Source: Ancylomarina sp. 16SWW S1-10-2 (GTDB lineage: Bacteria; Bacteroidota; Bacteroidia; Bacteroidales; Marinifilaceae). From it: a DNA stretch of 58,718 nucleotides. The translations under genes were made by a program, and so were the position numbers. The stretch is from contig NZ_SADB01000024.1 in the NCBI RefSeq assembly GCF_009669305.1, positions 1 to 58,718 of the forward strand. Reading direction: 5' to 3'. Each line of letters starts with the position of its first letter. Position 1 is the stretch's first letter. Shown here piece by piece: positions 27,064 to 37,206 of this stretch. The notes under the pieces are model-generated. The model ran no database searches. It saw only the letters and a program-made list of their open reading frames with translations, and had not been told where the DNA came from.

Positions 27064-27600
27064 CTATTCGAATTCAATAGAATTAAAGAAAATATGTTTC
27101 TTGTCTAACAAGACCCGTTTCATTCGTGTTGGTCCACCAATAGTGATTTGGTAAATAAAATGATTCTTAAAAAAGAAACGTTTGAAATAGGTGTATTCGA
27201 GGTTTCTAAGCATCATGGTGTAGCAAATTTCTTTGCCCAACATTCTTTTGTAGGATACGCTTTGTTCCGAAATTAATTTGGTATCGCTGCTTAATAAACT
27301 TCCTTCTTTCAGTTGGTTGTAATATTCTGTAGGGTCAGCATAGCTAAAATCTAATTCGAGGCTTGAAAAATCAGAGGCTACAATACCAAAAATATTTGCT
27401 GCATCACGAAACGAAAATACCTCAGATGTGATACCGTTTAGTTCTTGATTTTTGACATAAGGAATTTCAGGTAGATCGAAGCTAATTTTCGATTTGTCCG
27501 ATTTGGTTTTAACCCAATCTAATTGTGCAAAAGCTGTAGAGCAAATGCTAAACAGAAAAACAAAGCTGAGTACTTTAAATTTTATATTTTGATATTTCAT
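27064..27600 (-). CDS. Exported protein of unknown function
   Basis: 178 aa with a clear signal peptide (KVLSFVFLFSICSTAFAQ). The mature part is a small alpha/beta domain (KISFDLPEIPYVKNQELNG and a C-terminal KHIFFNSIEFE) without known motifs. It starts 9 nt after the dgt stop, so it is probably transcribed with dgt. Confidence 0.7.
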   Translation of the reverse strand: MKYQNIKFKVLSFVFLFSICSTAFAQLDWVKTKSDKSKISFDLPEIPYVKNQELNGITSEVFSFRDAANIFGIVASDFSSLELDFSYADPTEYYNQLKEGSLLSSDTKLISEQSVSYKRMLGKEICYTMMLRNLEYTYFKRFFFKNHFIYQITIGGPTRMKRVLLDKKHIFFNSIEFE

Positions 27601-27609
27601 TGAGTCATT

Positions 27610-29001
27610 TTAGTAAGTGTCGGGAAGTTTAATTCCTTTTATGGTTCTGTACAAATCAAGAGCAAATACATCAGTCATACCTGATACAAAATCTAAAATA
27701 GACATGACTTTTAAATAGTCATTTTCCCCCTTATGGTTGTATTGCTCTGGAATAAGCGACAAGAGTTTTTTAGAGTAAAAATTCGTTGGATTCAGAATGG
27801 CTTCAACAAATTCTTGAAGTAAAGTGCCTAATATTTTATAACCAGCTAATTCAATTTCTAGTACCGAACGGTGACTGTATATTTTAGAAACCGCAATTTG
27901 TGTACACGTTTTGTAGGCGTGTTTCGATGTTCCAGGAACTTCTTTGATTAGGGTTGATGAAAACTCGCCAGCCATTATGGCTTCTTCATTGTTTAGGAAT
28001 ACGCCGACACATTCTTTAATCAATTTTCCAATTACACCTGCTCTTATATAGGCAATTTGTTCGTTGGTATCGCTTACTTCCTCGCACGTTTCTTTAATTC
28101 TTCGAAGTGTGCTAATATCATCATCCTCGTTGTAGAAATTCAAAAGTAGTTGTTTTGTTTCTTCAGCAGTAAGAATTTTTAGTTTATGAGCATCTTCAAT
28201 ATCCATTATCTGATAACAAATATCATCGGCAGCTTCCACAAGGTAAACGAGTGGATGACGAGCAAAAATTCCAGGTGTAATTTCCGGAATTCCCAATTCT
28301 TTAGCAACAATCTGATAGTTCTCTTTTTCAGTGTTGAAAAAGCCGTACTTACGTTTTCCAACTTCAGGAATTTTATAAGCTTCCCAAGGGTATTTTATTA
28401 CCGCTGCTATACTCGAATAGGTTAAGGCAAAGCCACCTTTTCGTCTGCCATTAAAAGCATGTGTTAAAAGTCGAAAAGCATTGGCGTTTCCTTCAAAATT
28501 ACAAAGGTCGGCCCATTGTTCTGTTGTGAATTTATTTACGAGTTCTTTCCCTTCACCATTCGTAAAATAGTACGAAAGAGCTTCTTCTCCTGAATGACCA
28601 AATGGAGGATTGCCTAAGTCATGAGCCAAGCAGGCTGTCGCAACAATATTACCTATGCTATCCAAATAGGGGTTGTTTTGATATTGCTTAGAATTAGCTA
28701 ATTTCTCTGTTAATAGATTTCCTAAAGAGCGTCCAACACTTGAAACCTCTAAGCTATGTGTAAGTCTATTGTGAACAAAAATGCTTCCTGGTAAGGGAAA
28801 TACTTGCGTTTTATTTTGTAATCTTCTAAAAGGTGATGAGAAAATTAAGCGATCGTAATCCCTTTGGAATTGAGATCTTATTTCATGTTCGTGAATTACT
28901 AAACGATCTTCTTGGCCAAATCGTTTGGCAGATAACAGTTGGTTCCAGTTCATATTATATTGTTGAATTTCGCTTTCTAATAATTGTCTTAAATCGATCA
29001 A
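27610..29001 (-). CDS. dgt: Deoxyguanosinetriphosphate triphosphohydrolase (dNTPase)
   Basis: 463 aa HD-domain protein that splits dGTP or other dNTPs to nucleoside and triphosphate. Visible: RLQNKTQVFPLP, HNRLTHSLEVSSVGRSLG, the HD pair CLAHDLGNPPFGHSGEEAL, and EAADDICYQIMDIEDA. Length is near the E. coli enzyme rather than the shorter HD homologues. It controls dNTP pools and in some bacteria limits phage replication. Followed closely by an exported-protein gene. Confidence 0.93.
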   Translation of the reverse strand: MIDLRQLLESEIQQYNMNWNQLLSAKRFGQEDRLVIHEHEIRSQFQRDYDRLIFSSPFRRLQNKTQVFPLPGSIFVHNRLTHSLEVSSVGRSLGNLLTEKLANSKQYQNNPYLDSIGNIVATACLAHDLGNPPFGHSGEEALSYYFTNGEGKELVNKFTTEQWADLCNFEGNANAFRLLTHAFNGRRKGGFALTYSSIAAVIKYPWEAYKIPEVGKRKYGFFNTEKENYQIVAKELGIPEITPGIFARHPLVYLVEAADDICYQIMDIEDAHKLKILTAEETKQLLLNFYNEDDDISTLRRIKETCEEVSDTNEQIAYIRAGVIGKLIKECVGVFLNNEEAIMAGEFSSTLIKEVPGTSKHAYKTCTQIAVSKIYSHRSVLEIELAGYKILGTLLQEFVEAILNPTNFYSKKLLSLIPEQYNHKGENDYLKVMSILDFVSGMTDVFALDLYRTIKGIKLPDTY

Positions 29002-29404
29002 TAAATTAATCGAAGCTAATTTACATTAAATACCAATGTTCTTAAAGCTATTATAAGATGAATTCATAGTTTTTTTGTAAATTAATGTTTTTTACATAAA
29101 ATATGTACGATTCCGAACGTTGGCGTATTGATATCGGACAAGTTTCTGGTGTTTTATTAAATGTGTTAGGTTTTTATGTGTTTGATTTATAATTCAATGT
29201 GTATGATGGCATGACTATTGGTTTCATTAATGCCTAAAAGAGAGGTTTTAAGATTATTTAATAAAGTGAAATAATATGTCGTTTACCGAGTTAATTGGCT
29301 GTTTATCTAAATTTATTTGATAATAACTCTTAAATCTCTAATATTAGGTGTTGAAAATCTGACCAAGTTTTGACATTAAGAAGTAATTTAAAATATTGAC
29401 GATT
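29002..29404. other. Divergent intergenic region
   Basis: A 400-nt AT-rich region between dgt and the ABC exporter operon. I see no frame, repeat or clear -33/-7 pair. Confidence 0.4.
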
Positions 29405-30133
29405 ATGATTCGATTAACGAATATTCACAAATCTTATATTACAGGCTCCAATAAGCTGCATGTTCTTAAGGGAATTAATTTGCATGTTAAAGAAGGCGAA
29501 TTTATTTCAATTATGGGATCTTCAGGTTCTGGGAAGTCTACACTTTTAAATATTTTAGGACTTTTAGATAATCACGACGAAGGAACTTATGTTCTTAATG
29601 GTCAGGAAATAAAATCAATGAGTGAGACTAAAGCTGCAAAGCTTAGGAATGATTTATTGGGTTTTGTTTTTCAGTCTTTCAACCTGATTACGTTTAAGAA
29701 TGCCATGGAAAATGTGGCACTACCCTTGTATTACAAGAAAGTTTCTCGTAGAAAACGGAATAAGCTTGCAGTTGAATATCTCGATAAAATGGGATTGAAA
29801 GAATGGGCAGAGCATATGCCAAACGAATTATCGGGTGGTCAAAAGCAAAGAGTTGCTATTTCAAGAGCAATGATTACCAATCCTAAAATTATTCTTGCTG
29901 ATGAACCTACAGGTGCTTTAGATTCTAAAACGTCACTCGAAGTTATGGCCTTGCTTAGAGAAATTAATTTGACTGGAATTACTGTGATCATTGTTACTCA
30001 TGAAATTGATATTGCTGAGATGACAGATAGAGTGATCAACCTGAAAGATGGACAAATTGAATCTATCGTTGAGCATAAGCATTCATCGGATGATGATGTG
30101 TTGATTGCTGAAGAAGCTAAGACTACAGTTTAA
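29405..30133 (+). CDS. ABC transporter ATP-binding protein (MacB/LolD-type)
   Basis: 242 aa from ATG 29405; a TTG at 29396 would add only three residues. Walker A GSSGSGKST, Q-loop FQSFNLI, signature LSGGQKQRVAISRAM, Walker B IILADEPTGALD and the H-loop VTHE are all intact. First gene of a tripartite exporter operon with two FtsX-like permeases, an adaptor and a TolC-like protein. Confidence 0.95.
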   Translation: MIRLTNIHKSYITGSNKLHVLKGINLHVKEGEFISIMGSSGSGKSTLLNILGLLDNHDEGTYVLNGQEIKSMSETKAAKLRNDLLGFVFQSFNLITFKNAMENVALPLYYKKVSRRKRNKLAVEYLDKMGLKEWAEHMPNELSGGQKQRVAISRAMITNPKIILADEPTGALDSKTSLEVMALLREINLTGITVIIVTHEIDIAEMTDRVINLKDGQIESIVEHKHSSDDDVLIAEEAKTTV

Positions 30134-30160
30134 TTTTGACCAGAACTTTAATTTCAGACT

Positions 30161-31414
30161 ATGTTTGATAGAGATAAATGGAGTGAAATCTTCAGTACCA
30201 TTAGAAAAAATAAAACCCGAACCTTTCTTACTGGATTTTCTGTAGCGACAGGAATTTTCATGCTGATTTTCCTTTTAGGAGCAGGTAGGGGATTGCGTAA
30301 TGGTATGATCGATGTTTTTTCTCAAGATGCTACTAACAGTATGCAACTTTTTGGTGGGCGAACTACAAAGGCTTATAAAGGAACGCCTATTGGGAAACGT
30401 ATCCAATTGCGTAATTCAGATTTGGAAACACTTAAGAAGTCAATAGCCAAAATTGATGCTATTTGTGCAATGAGTTACATTCCTGGAACAGAGGTTATTT
30501 CTTATAAAAATAATTTTGGAAATTTTAATGTTTCGCCTATTCATGAAACTTATAAGGAGATTAAAAGTTTTGATATTTTAAAAGGACGTTTCCTTAATAA
30601 AAAGGATATTTTAGATCATCGAAAGGTTGTTATTATTCAAGATGAAGTTGAAAATATATTATTCCCTGAAGAAGAATCAATTGGGAAATATATTGACGTA
30701 AATAAGATCAAATTTAAAGTTGTAGGCGTCTTTTCAAAGAAAGATTTTAATGAAAATTCTAGAGATATTTATATTCCCATAACTGTAGCCCAAAAAATAT
30801 TTAATAATAACGATTATTTACAGCGAATATCTTTTACCCTAAATGATGTAAGTGTTGACCAAAGTAAAGAAATAGAGACGCAGATTCTTTACAAGATGGC
30901 AGCCGAGCATAATTTTAGTAAGGAAGATAAAAATGCCCTCTGGCTCCAAAATAACATAGAGAATTCGCAGTCGTTCAGTCAAATGTTCGATGGGATTGAT
31001 CAGTTTGTATGGATCATTGGAATTTTTACTATAATTCTAGGTGTTATAGGTGTTTTTAATATCATGATGATTGTTGTTAAAGAACGAACCAAAGAGATTG
31101 GTATTCGAAAAGCAATTGGCGCATCTCCAATTTCAGTTGTGTCTTTGGTTTTAATGGAGTCTATCTTTATTACTGCAGCTTCGGGATATGTTGGTTTAAT
31201 TGCCGGCGTAGGCTTACTCGAAGCAATTACTAGGTTCGATATTATTGAAAAAGTATATCCACCGGCAGCTATCTATTTTTTAAATCCTCAAGTTGACTTG
31301 GGTGTTGCTGTTGGTGCTACAATTGTACTTGTAATAACGGGTGCTTTAGCAGGTTTTTTCCCTGCGCGTAGAGCAGCTTCTATACGACCAATTGAAGCTT
31401 TGAGAGATGAATAA
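30161..31414 (+). CDS. ABC transporter permease, MacB/FtsX-type (first)
   Basis: 417 aa. TM1 (about 21-43) is followed by a MacB-like periplasmic domain (45-280), then three helices near 285-310, 335-360 and 378-400. The FtsX signature is visible as VVKERTKEIGIRKAIGASP and the end motif ARRAASIRPIEALRDE. It probably forms a heterodimer with the next permease (85-nt gap), which is similar in plan. Confidence 0.92.
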   Translation: MFDRDKWSEIFSTIRKNKTRTFLTGFSVATGIFMLIFLLGAGRGLRNGMIDVFSQDATNSMQLFGGRTTKAYKGTPIGKRIQLRNSDLETLKKSIAKIDAICAMSYIPGTEVISYKNNFGNFNVSPIHETYKEIKSFDILKGRFLNKKDILDHRKVVIIQDEVENILFPEEESIGKYIDVNKIKFKVVGVFSKKDFNENSRDIYIPITVAQKIFNNNDYLQRISFTLNDVSVDQSKEIETQILYKMAAEHNFSKEDKNALWLQNNIENSQSFSQMFDGIDQFVWIIGIFTIILGVIGVFNIMMIVVKERTKEIGIRKAIGASPISVVSLVLMESIFITAASGYVGLIAGVGLLEAITRFDIIEKVYPPAAIYFLNPQVDLGVAVGATIVLVITGALAGFFPARRAASIRPIEALRDE

Positions 31415-31499
31415 TTTCTTTTAAGAATAGGTAATTGAAAGGAATCTTAACTCTAATATGACTTGTAGATAAGATTCAAAATCAAAAAATAATAAAAGA

Positions 31500-32750
31500 A
31501 TGTTCGATTTAGATAAATGGCATGAAATTACGTCTGCCCTCAAGAAAAATAAACTAAGAACTATACTTACAGGATCTGGGGTCATGTTTGGAATCCTAAT
31601 TCTTGTTACGCTACTTGGTTTAGGACAAGGGTTTCAAAATAATCTTAAATCTTCTTTAGGAAATATGGCAACAAATTCGACCGTATTTTGGACAGATAAA
31701 ACAACCATTCCTTATGAAGGTTTAGCCAGAAATCGAAGATTCAGTTTTGATAATACCGATTTGATTGCAATGAAACGTTCAATTCCAGCAATTGAAAATG
31801 TAGCTCCAGATATTAGTGCTTGGAGTGGTGGTGCTACTTATAATACGTTTAGAAAAGATAAAAAAGGAAAATTCAGTATAAAAGGGACTTCACCTGAAAT
31901 GAATAAGGTAGTTCCTGTAGAAGTATGGAGCGGGCGCTTTATTAATGACAATGACTTGAAAGAAAAGAGAAAGGTTATTACGATTGGACCTAGAGTTGTA
32001 GACTTAATGTTCGAAGATGACGAAGAGCCACTTGGACAGTATTTGAAAGTAAATGGTATTTATTTTAAGATTATTGGAACCGTAAAACCCTTAAGTCAGG
32101 GCATGGGAATGAGTGATGATCTTGTTCAGATGCCATATACAACACTTCAGCAAATATATAATCGTGGCGATAAGTTTAATGTTTTTATGGCTACTGCAAA
32201 AGTTGGAGAATCTGTTGAAAAACTAGAAGATGATATCATAAGTTTATTATCCCGTCGTCATAAGATTCATCCTGACGATAAGGAGGCTTTTGGACATTTT
32301 AATATAGCAAAATTATTTAATAAGATTTTTGGTCTCTTTAATAGTATTGGCTTTTTGTTTTGGGTTATCGGATTTGGAGTTCTAATGACAGGAATCATTG
32401 GTGTGAGTAATATTATGCTTGTGGTGGTGAAGGAGAGAACGCGTGAGATAGGTGTAAAGCGTGCTATAGGAGCAAAACCAAGTGCTATCATAAGCCAGAT
32501 TGTAACCGAAGCTGTTTTTTTAACCACTTTCTCAGGATTCTGGGGCCTTGTTTTAGGTGTTCTAATTGTTGAAGGCATTGGGAAAGCTACAGTTGGAAGT
32601 GAAAACCCAGTTATATTAAATCCATATGTAGATATAAAGGTTGCTTTTATTTCATTGGCTGTTTTGGTTGTGTTTGGTTGTATAGCCGGACTTTTACCTG
32701 CTCAAAAAGCAATTAGAATTAAACCAGTTGACGCTTTGCGTTACGAATAA
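31500..32750 (+). CDS. ABC transporter permease, MacB/FtsX-type (second)
   Basis: 416 aa, same plan as the preceding permease: one N-terminal helix, a periplasmic MacB-like domain and three C-terminal helices, with VVKERTREIGVKRAIGAKP and the end KAIRIKPVDALRYE. Both begin MFD-DKW-EI, which supports a duplication origin. It couples to the ATPase encoded at 29405. Confidence 0.92.
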   Translation: MFDLDKWHEITSALKKNKLRTILTGSGVMFGILILVTLLGLGQGFQNNLKSSLGNMATNSTVFWTDKTTIPYEGLARNRRFSFDNTDLIAMKRSIPAIENVAPDISAWSGGATYNTFRKDKKGKFSIKGTSPEMNKVVPVEVWSGRFINDNDLKEKRKVITIGPRVVDLMFEDDEEPLGQYLKVNGIYFKIIGTVKPLSQGMGMSDDLVQMPYTTLQQIYNRGDKFNVFMATAKVGESVEKLEDDIISLLSRRHKIHPDDKEAFGHFNIAKLFNKIFGLFNSIGFLFWVIGFGVLMTGIIGVSNIMLVVVKERTREIGVKRAIGAKPSAIISQIVTEAVFLTTFSGFWGLVLGVLIVEGIGKATVGSENPVILNPYVDIKVAFISLAVLVVFGCIAGLLPAQKAIRIKPVDALRYE

Positions 32751-32787
32751 TAACACTTGATAATAACATTTGAAAATAACACTTGAT

Positions 32788-33948
32788 ATGAAAAAAGTTT
32801 TTAGAACAGTATTGATCGTACTCATTATTGGTTTGTTTATAGGAACCCTCTTCTTTATTTACAATAAATCTAAAGCGAAGGTCGAAGTTTATGATACGAA
32901 ATCTCCTGAGATTACTGATATCATTAAGAAAACCGTTGCTACAGGATCTGTTGTACCTCGAAAGGAGATTAAGATTAAACCTCAAGGTGTATCTGGTATT
33001 GTCGAAACGCTATTTGTAGAGGCTGGACAAATGTTGAAGAAAGGCGATAAAATTGCTAAAATCAAGATTATTCCAGATATGATCAATTTGAATTCAGCAG
33101 AATCGAGAGTTGAGAGAGCTCAAATCAATTTTGAAGATGCTCAAATTAACTATAATAGAGATAAATTACTTTTTGAAAAGAACGTGATTTCTGAATCTGA
33201 CTTTCAGAAGCCAAGTTTGGCCTACCGTAGTGCTCAAGAAGAATTGAAATCTGCAAAAGACAATCTTCAATTAATTAAAGAGGGTGTAACTTCAAAATCT
33301 GATGGTGCTACCAATACGATTATTCGTTCTACTATTGAAGGTATGATTCTTGATATTCCTGTTAAAGAAGGTTATTCTGTAATTCAAAGTAACACTTTTA
33401 ACGAAGGAACTACTGTTGCTGTTGTTGCTGATATGGGAGAGATGATTTTTCAAGGTATGGTTGATGAAACTGAAGTGGGCCGAATTACAGAAGGAATGAA
33501 TATAAAGTTGACTATTGGAGCTATTGACGATTTTACTTTTGATGCTCATTTAGAATATATTTCGCCTAAAGGTGTTGCCGAAAATGGGGCTATTCAGTTT
33601 GAGATAAAGGCTGCTGTAAAACTTAATAAGAAGTATTTTATTCGATCAGGATATAGTGCTAATGCTGAAATTGTACTTGATAAAAAAGAACAGGTTTTAG
33701 TTATAAATGAAAGTTTGTTAGAGTTTAAAAACGATTCTACTTTTGTTAATATAGAAACCGAACCTCAGGTTTTTGAAAGACGATATGTAAAAACGGGTTT
33801 ATCTGATGGTATTAACATTGAAGTTCTTGAAGGCGTGAAAAAAGGTGATAAGATTAAAGGCGAAAAAATGTCTAAGATCGAACTAATGAAAGAGAAAAAG
33901 AAGAAGAGAGACGCTGAGAACAAAAAGGAGAAAAATTCTGACAACTAA
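32788..33948 (+). CDS. Periplasmic adaptor (membrane fusion protein, MacA/HlyD-type)
   Basis: 386 aa from ATG 32788; an upstream TTG would add six residues. An N-terminal membrane anchor (4-28) is followed by a split lipoyl/biotinyl domain (GVSGIVETLFVEAGQMLKKGDKIAKI), a coiled-coil hairpin (about 95-165) and a beta-barrel domain with GMVDETEVGRITEGM. The tail is very Lys/Glu-rich. It links the ABC permeases to the TolC-like protein encoded 45 nt downstream. Confidence 0.92.
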   Translation: MKKVFRTVLIVLIIGLFIGTLFFIYNKSKAKVEVYDTKSPEITDIIKKTVATGSVVPRKEIKIKPQGVSGIVETLFVEAGQMLKKGDKIAKIKIIPDMINLNSAESRVERAQINFEDAQINYNRDKLLFEKNVISESDFQKPSLAYRSAQEELKSAKDNLQLIKEGVTSKSDGATNTIIRSTIEGMILDIPVKEGYSVIQSNTFNEGTTVAVVADMGEMIFQGMVDETEVGRITEGMNIKLTIGAIDDFTFDAHLEYISPKGVAENGAIQFEIKAAVKLNKKYFIRSGYSANAEIVLDKKEQVLVINESLLEFKNDSTFVNIETEPQVFERRYVKTGLSDGINIEVLEGVKKGDKIKGEKMSKIELMKEKKKKRDAENKKEKNSDN

Positions 33949-33993
33949 TTCATAAAAAAGTTGCTCCAGTGGAGTAAATAAAAAACATATTAT

Positions 33994-35316
33994 ATGAAAA
34001 ATATTTTATTAATTATTCTAATGTTCTCTTTTGGTCTGAGTTCTCAGGCACAAGAGAAATGGGATTTAAAGAAGTGTGTCGATTATGCAAAAGAACACAA
34101 CATTTCTTTACAGTTAAAGAAGCTTGATGCTGAAATTCAAAAAAATAATACAAAGCAAACGAAGCTTAATTTATTGCCAAATTTAAATGCGAGTTCTTCT
34201 TATAACTTATCGTACGGACGAACAACATCTCCAGAGACTAATGGTTATATAGATCAGAATTTAAAATCAGTAAATTTTGGTGTAAGTTCAAGTATTTCCT
34301 TATTCGAGGGTTTTCAAAAACGAAATTCTATTAAGCAAGCCAATATTAATCTGCAGGCTTATATCGAAGATATTGAGAAAACAAGTAATGATATTTCATT
34401 AAGAATTGTTTCTTATTATTTGGATATTCTTTTTAAGAAAGAACTCTTACAAGTTGCCAAAGATCAGTTGAAAATTACTAAGCTCCAGATCGAGAGAACA
34501 TCTGTTTTAGTTGAAGCAGGAACTTTACCAAAAGGAACTTTGTTGGAGCAAAAAGCTCAAGCTGCTCAAGAAGAGTTAACAGTAGTGAATAGTGACAATA
34601 ATTTATATCTTTCATTACTTGATTTAGCTCAACTATTAGATTTAAGCAGTACGGATACATTTGATATTGAAATGCCAGTTTTACCTGTTATAAATGCAGG
34701 TCGTACGCTTTTGAATCCCGACGCTGTTTATGATATTGCCTTAATGTCATTACCAGAAATTAAAGCTGCGAATCTTCGTTTAGAAAGTACAAGTAAAGAC
34801 CTAGCTATAGCAAGATCTGGTTTAATGCCAAGTTTATCATTAAGTGGAGGATGGGGAACTAACTACTCTAAGTTGGAAGGTTTTCCTGCATCTAGTTTCT
34901 CCGATCAATTTAAGGATAGAGCAAACAAATATGTTGGTCTATCGTTGAATATTCCGATCTTTAATAGAGGTGTTAATAATAAAAACATTAGTAATGCTAA
35001 GATTAATATCGATCGTTCAAAATTAAATTTACAAAATTCGAAGAATGTTCTTCGTAAGGAGATTCAACAGGCACATGCTAATTCTTTGGCCGCAATGAAA
35101 AAGTATTTCTCAAGTGAAACAGCTGTTTCTTCAACCGAAGAAGCTTTCCGTTATACCGAAGAAAAATTTAACTTAGGTCTAGTAAACTCGGTTGATTATA
35201 ATCAAGCGAAGAATGATTTATTAAAGTCTAAATCAAATTTATTGCAAGCGAAGTACGAATATATTTTTAGAACTAAGATCATAGATTTCTACAATGGAGT
35301 AGAGATTACTTTATAG
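33994..35316 (+). CDS. TolC family outer membrane efflux protein
   Basis: 440 aa. Signal peptide (KNILLIILMFSFGLSSQAQ), then the duplicated OEP pattern of long helices and beta strands: WDLKKCVDYAKEHNISLQ at the start and a repeat unit from about 235. It provides the outer-membrane channel for the preceding exporter. Last gene of the operon, with a strong terminator 24 nt on. Substrate unknown. Confidence 0.93.
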   Translation: MKNILLIILMFSFGLSSQAQEKWDLKKCVDYAKEHNISLQLKKLDAEIQKNNTKQTKLNLLPNLNASSSYNLSYGRTTSPETNGYIDQNLKSVNFGVSSSISLFEGFQKRNSIKQANINLQAYIEDIEKTSNDISLRIVSYYLDILFKKELLQVAKDQLKITKLQIERTSVLVEAGTLPKGTLLEQKAQAAQEELTVVNSDNNLYLSLLDLAQLLDLSSTDTFDIEMPVLPVINAGRTLLNPDAVYDIALMSLPEIKAANLRLESTSKDLAIARSGLMPSLSLSGGWGTNYSKLEGFPASSFSDQFKDRANKYVGLSLNIPIFNRGVNNKNISNAKINIDRSKLNLQNSKNVLRKEIQQAHANSLAAMKKYFSSETAVSSTEEAFRYTEEKFNLGLVNSVDYNQAKNDLLKSKSNLLQAKYEYIFRTKIIDFYNGVEITL

Positions 35317-35339
35317 TCAAATTTTCAAGTGAGATTATC

Positions 35340-35378
35340 AACTCCGATTCGATGCATTTCGAATCGGAGTTCTTTTTT
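35340..35378 (+). terminator. Rho-independent terminator of the exporter operon
   Basis: A 12-bp stem AACTCCGATTCG/CGAATCGGAGTT is followed by T7. Confidence 0.95.
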
Positions 35379-35528
35379 TATCATCAACAATGCTAAGTCT
35401 GCGTAAAGGTGCTTTCTAATTCCCTTTTTATAGCTTAAATTTACGGACTGTAAGTGTTTTAAAGTTACGACGGCTTACATCATTTTATGAAGAGAATTAT
35501 TTCGATTCAACTATAACGACTCAAGACA

Positions 35529-36239
35529 ATGGCTTTAATATTAAACATAGAAACATCTACCGCAGTTTGTTCGGTTTCATTAGGGAAAGATGGCGAATTA
35601 CTTGCCTATAAAGAGAATAAAGAAGGCATGAATCATGCGACTCATCTCACGGTATTTATCGATACAATTCTTAAAGAAAATAATCTAACACCAAACGATC
35701 TTGATGCAGTTGCTGTAAGTATGGGACCTGGTTCTTATACAGGCTTACGTATTGGTGTTTCTACTGCAAAAGGTATTTGTTATGGTAGTAGTTTACCATT
35801 AATTGCTGTTAGTACGTTACAAGCTATGACAGCTCCTCTGTTGAATGATAAATCAATTACTTCTCAATTAGTCGATCTTGAGGCTAGCGTTTTTTGTCCT
35901 ATGATAGATGCAAGAAGAATGGAAGTTTATACCGCTTTTTATTCATATAAAAATGAAGAACTTCGAAAGATCTCAGCCGAAATTATCGATGAGACATCTT
36001 TTGTTTCCGATTTAGCTAAAAATGAGATCGTATTTTTCGGTGATGGATCGTTAAAGTGTCAAGCGAGTTTGCAAAGCCAAAATGCCATTTTTGTAAATGA
36101 TATTACACCCACAGCTATTGGCATGATTGAATTATCTGAAGCTAAGTATAAAAAGGAGGCATTTGAAGATGTTGCTTATTTCGAACCATTTTACCTAAAA
36201 GACTTCGTTGCAACCACTCCAAAGAAAAATATTTTTTAA
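35529..36239 (+). CDS. tsaB: tRNA threonylcarbamoyladenosine biosynthesis protein TsaB
   Basis: 236 aa. ASKHA-fold partner of TsaD in t6A37 modification of ANN-reading tRNAs. The start LNIETSTAVCSVSL and the motif VSMGPGSYTGLRIGVSTAKG are TsaB hallmarks, and the metal-binding histidines of TsaD are absent, as expected. Single gene in this window; tsaD, tsaC and tsaE are not here. Confidence 0.95.
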   Translation: MALILNIETSTAVCSVSLGKDGELLAYKENKEGMNHATHLTVFIDTILKENNLTPNDLDAVAVSMGPGSYTGLRIGVSTAKGICYGSSLPLIAVSTLQAMTAPLLNDKSITSQLVDLEASVFCPMIDARRMEVYTAFYSYKNEELRKISAEIIDETSFVSDLAKNEIVFFGDGSLKCQASLQSQNAIFVNDITPTAIGMIELSEAKYKKEAFEDVAYFEPFYLKDFVATTPKKNIF

Positions 36240-36305
36240 AAGCATTCGTTTTTTTGCATTGAAATAGCGATATTGAATAACTTATATTCTTTAAAGTAAA
36301 AGTCT

Positions 36306-37055
36306 ATGCGAAATATATTTACAATCTTTTTTGTTACCTGTTTATTTTCATTTTCAGCTTTTGCTGGAAATAATATTGCCGTTAAGAAAAAATCCGAAAC
36401 CCTTAGGTATATTATTAGTTATGGTTTTGTACGTGGAGGAAAAGCAAGCCTAAAACTTAAATCAGAAAATTATAATGGGCAGGATGTTTATCATCTGGTC
36501 CTTAGTGGGAGAACAACGGGTGCAGCTGGTGCTTTGTATAATGTTAAGGATAGTTATGAAAGCTTTATTGATAAGGAAACGCTGTTACCTATAAAGGCAA
36601 TCAGAAATATTAAGGAAGGTCGTTATGAACGATATAATGAACTCCTTTTTGATAGAGAAAATAATAAGATTCATAGTATGCGATCGGGAGAGAAAGATGT
36701 TGTACCAGGCGTACATGATATTCTTTCGGCATTTTATTTCGCCCGAATAAAATTATTTAATTCAGATTTAATCGAAGGTCAGAATCTTAAGCTTGATACC
36801 TATTTTTCTGATAAGCCTTTTTTGTTGCAGTTTAAGTTTATGGGCTATGAAACCATCAATAGTAAAATTGGAAAAATAAAGTGTTATAAGTTTATTCCAG
36901 TTGTAGAAACAGGTCGTGCCTTCAAAAATAAAGACGATGTGCATATCTGGATTTCGGCAGATAAAAATAAAGTTCCTGTTAGAGTTCAGTTTGATTTATT
37001 TGTAGGTTCTTTACGTTGCGATCTTGTTAATTTTCCTCATATGACAGCCGAGTAG
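36306..37055 (+). CDS. DUF3108 family exported protein
   Basis: 249 aa with a signal peptide (FTIFFVTCLFSFSAFAG). The mature part begins LRYIISYGFVRGGKASLKLK and contains KDSYESFIDKETLLPIKAIR, followed by HIWISADKNKVPVRVQ, which fits the DUF3108 pattern (beta-rich periplasmic domain, related to LolA-type folds). Function unknown. It is 66 nt after tsaB. Confidence 0.82.
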   Translation: MRNIFTIFFVTCLFSFSAFAGNNIAVKKKSETLRYIISYGFVRGGKASLKLKSENYNGQDVYHLVLSGRTTGAAGALYNVKDSYESFIDKETLLPIKAIRNIKEGRYERYNELLFDRENNKIHSMRSGEKDVVPGVHDILSAFYFARIKLFNSDLIEGQNLKLDTYFSDKPFLLQFKFMGYETINSKIGKIKCYKFIPVVETGRAFKNKDDVHIWISADKNKVPVRVQFDLFVGSLRCDLVNFPHMTAE

Positions 37056-37206
37056 CATGTTTTATAGCCTTGTATTTGTAGAAAATACGAATACTGTTTT
37101 GATGTAAAATGCACAATATCTGTATAATATTTCTCATTAAGGATAGTTTCTCTTACTTTTGCGAGGCAATTAAAAAAAAGATAATTTCTAATTAATATAT
37201 AAAAAC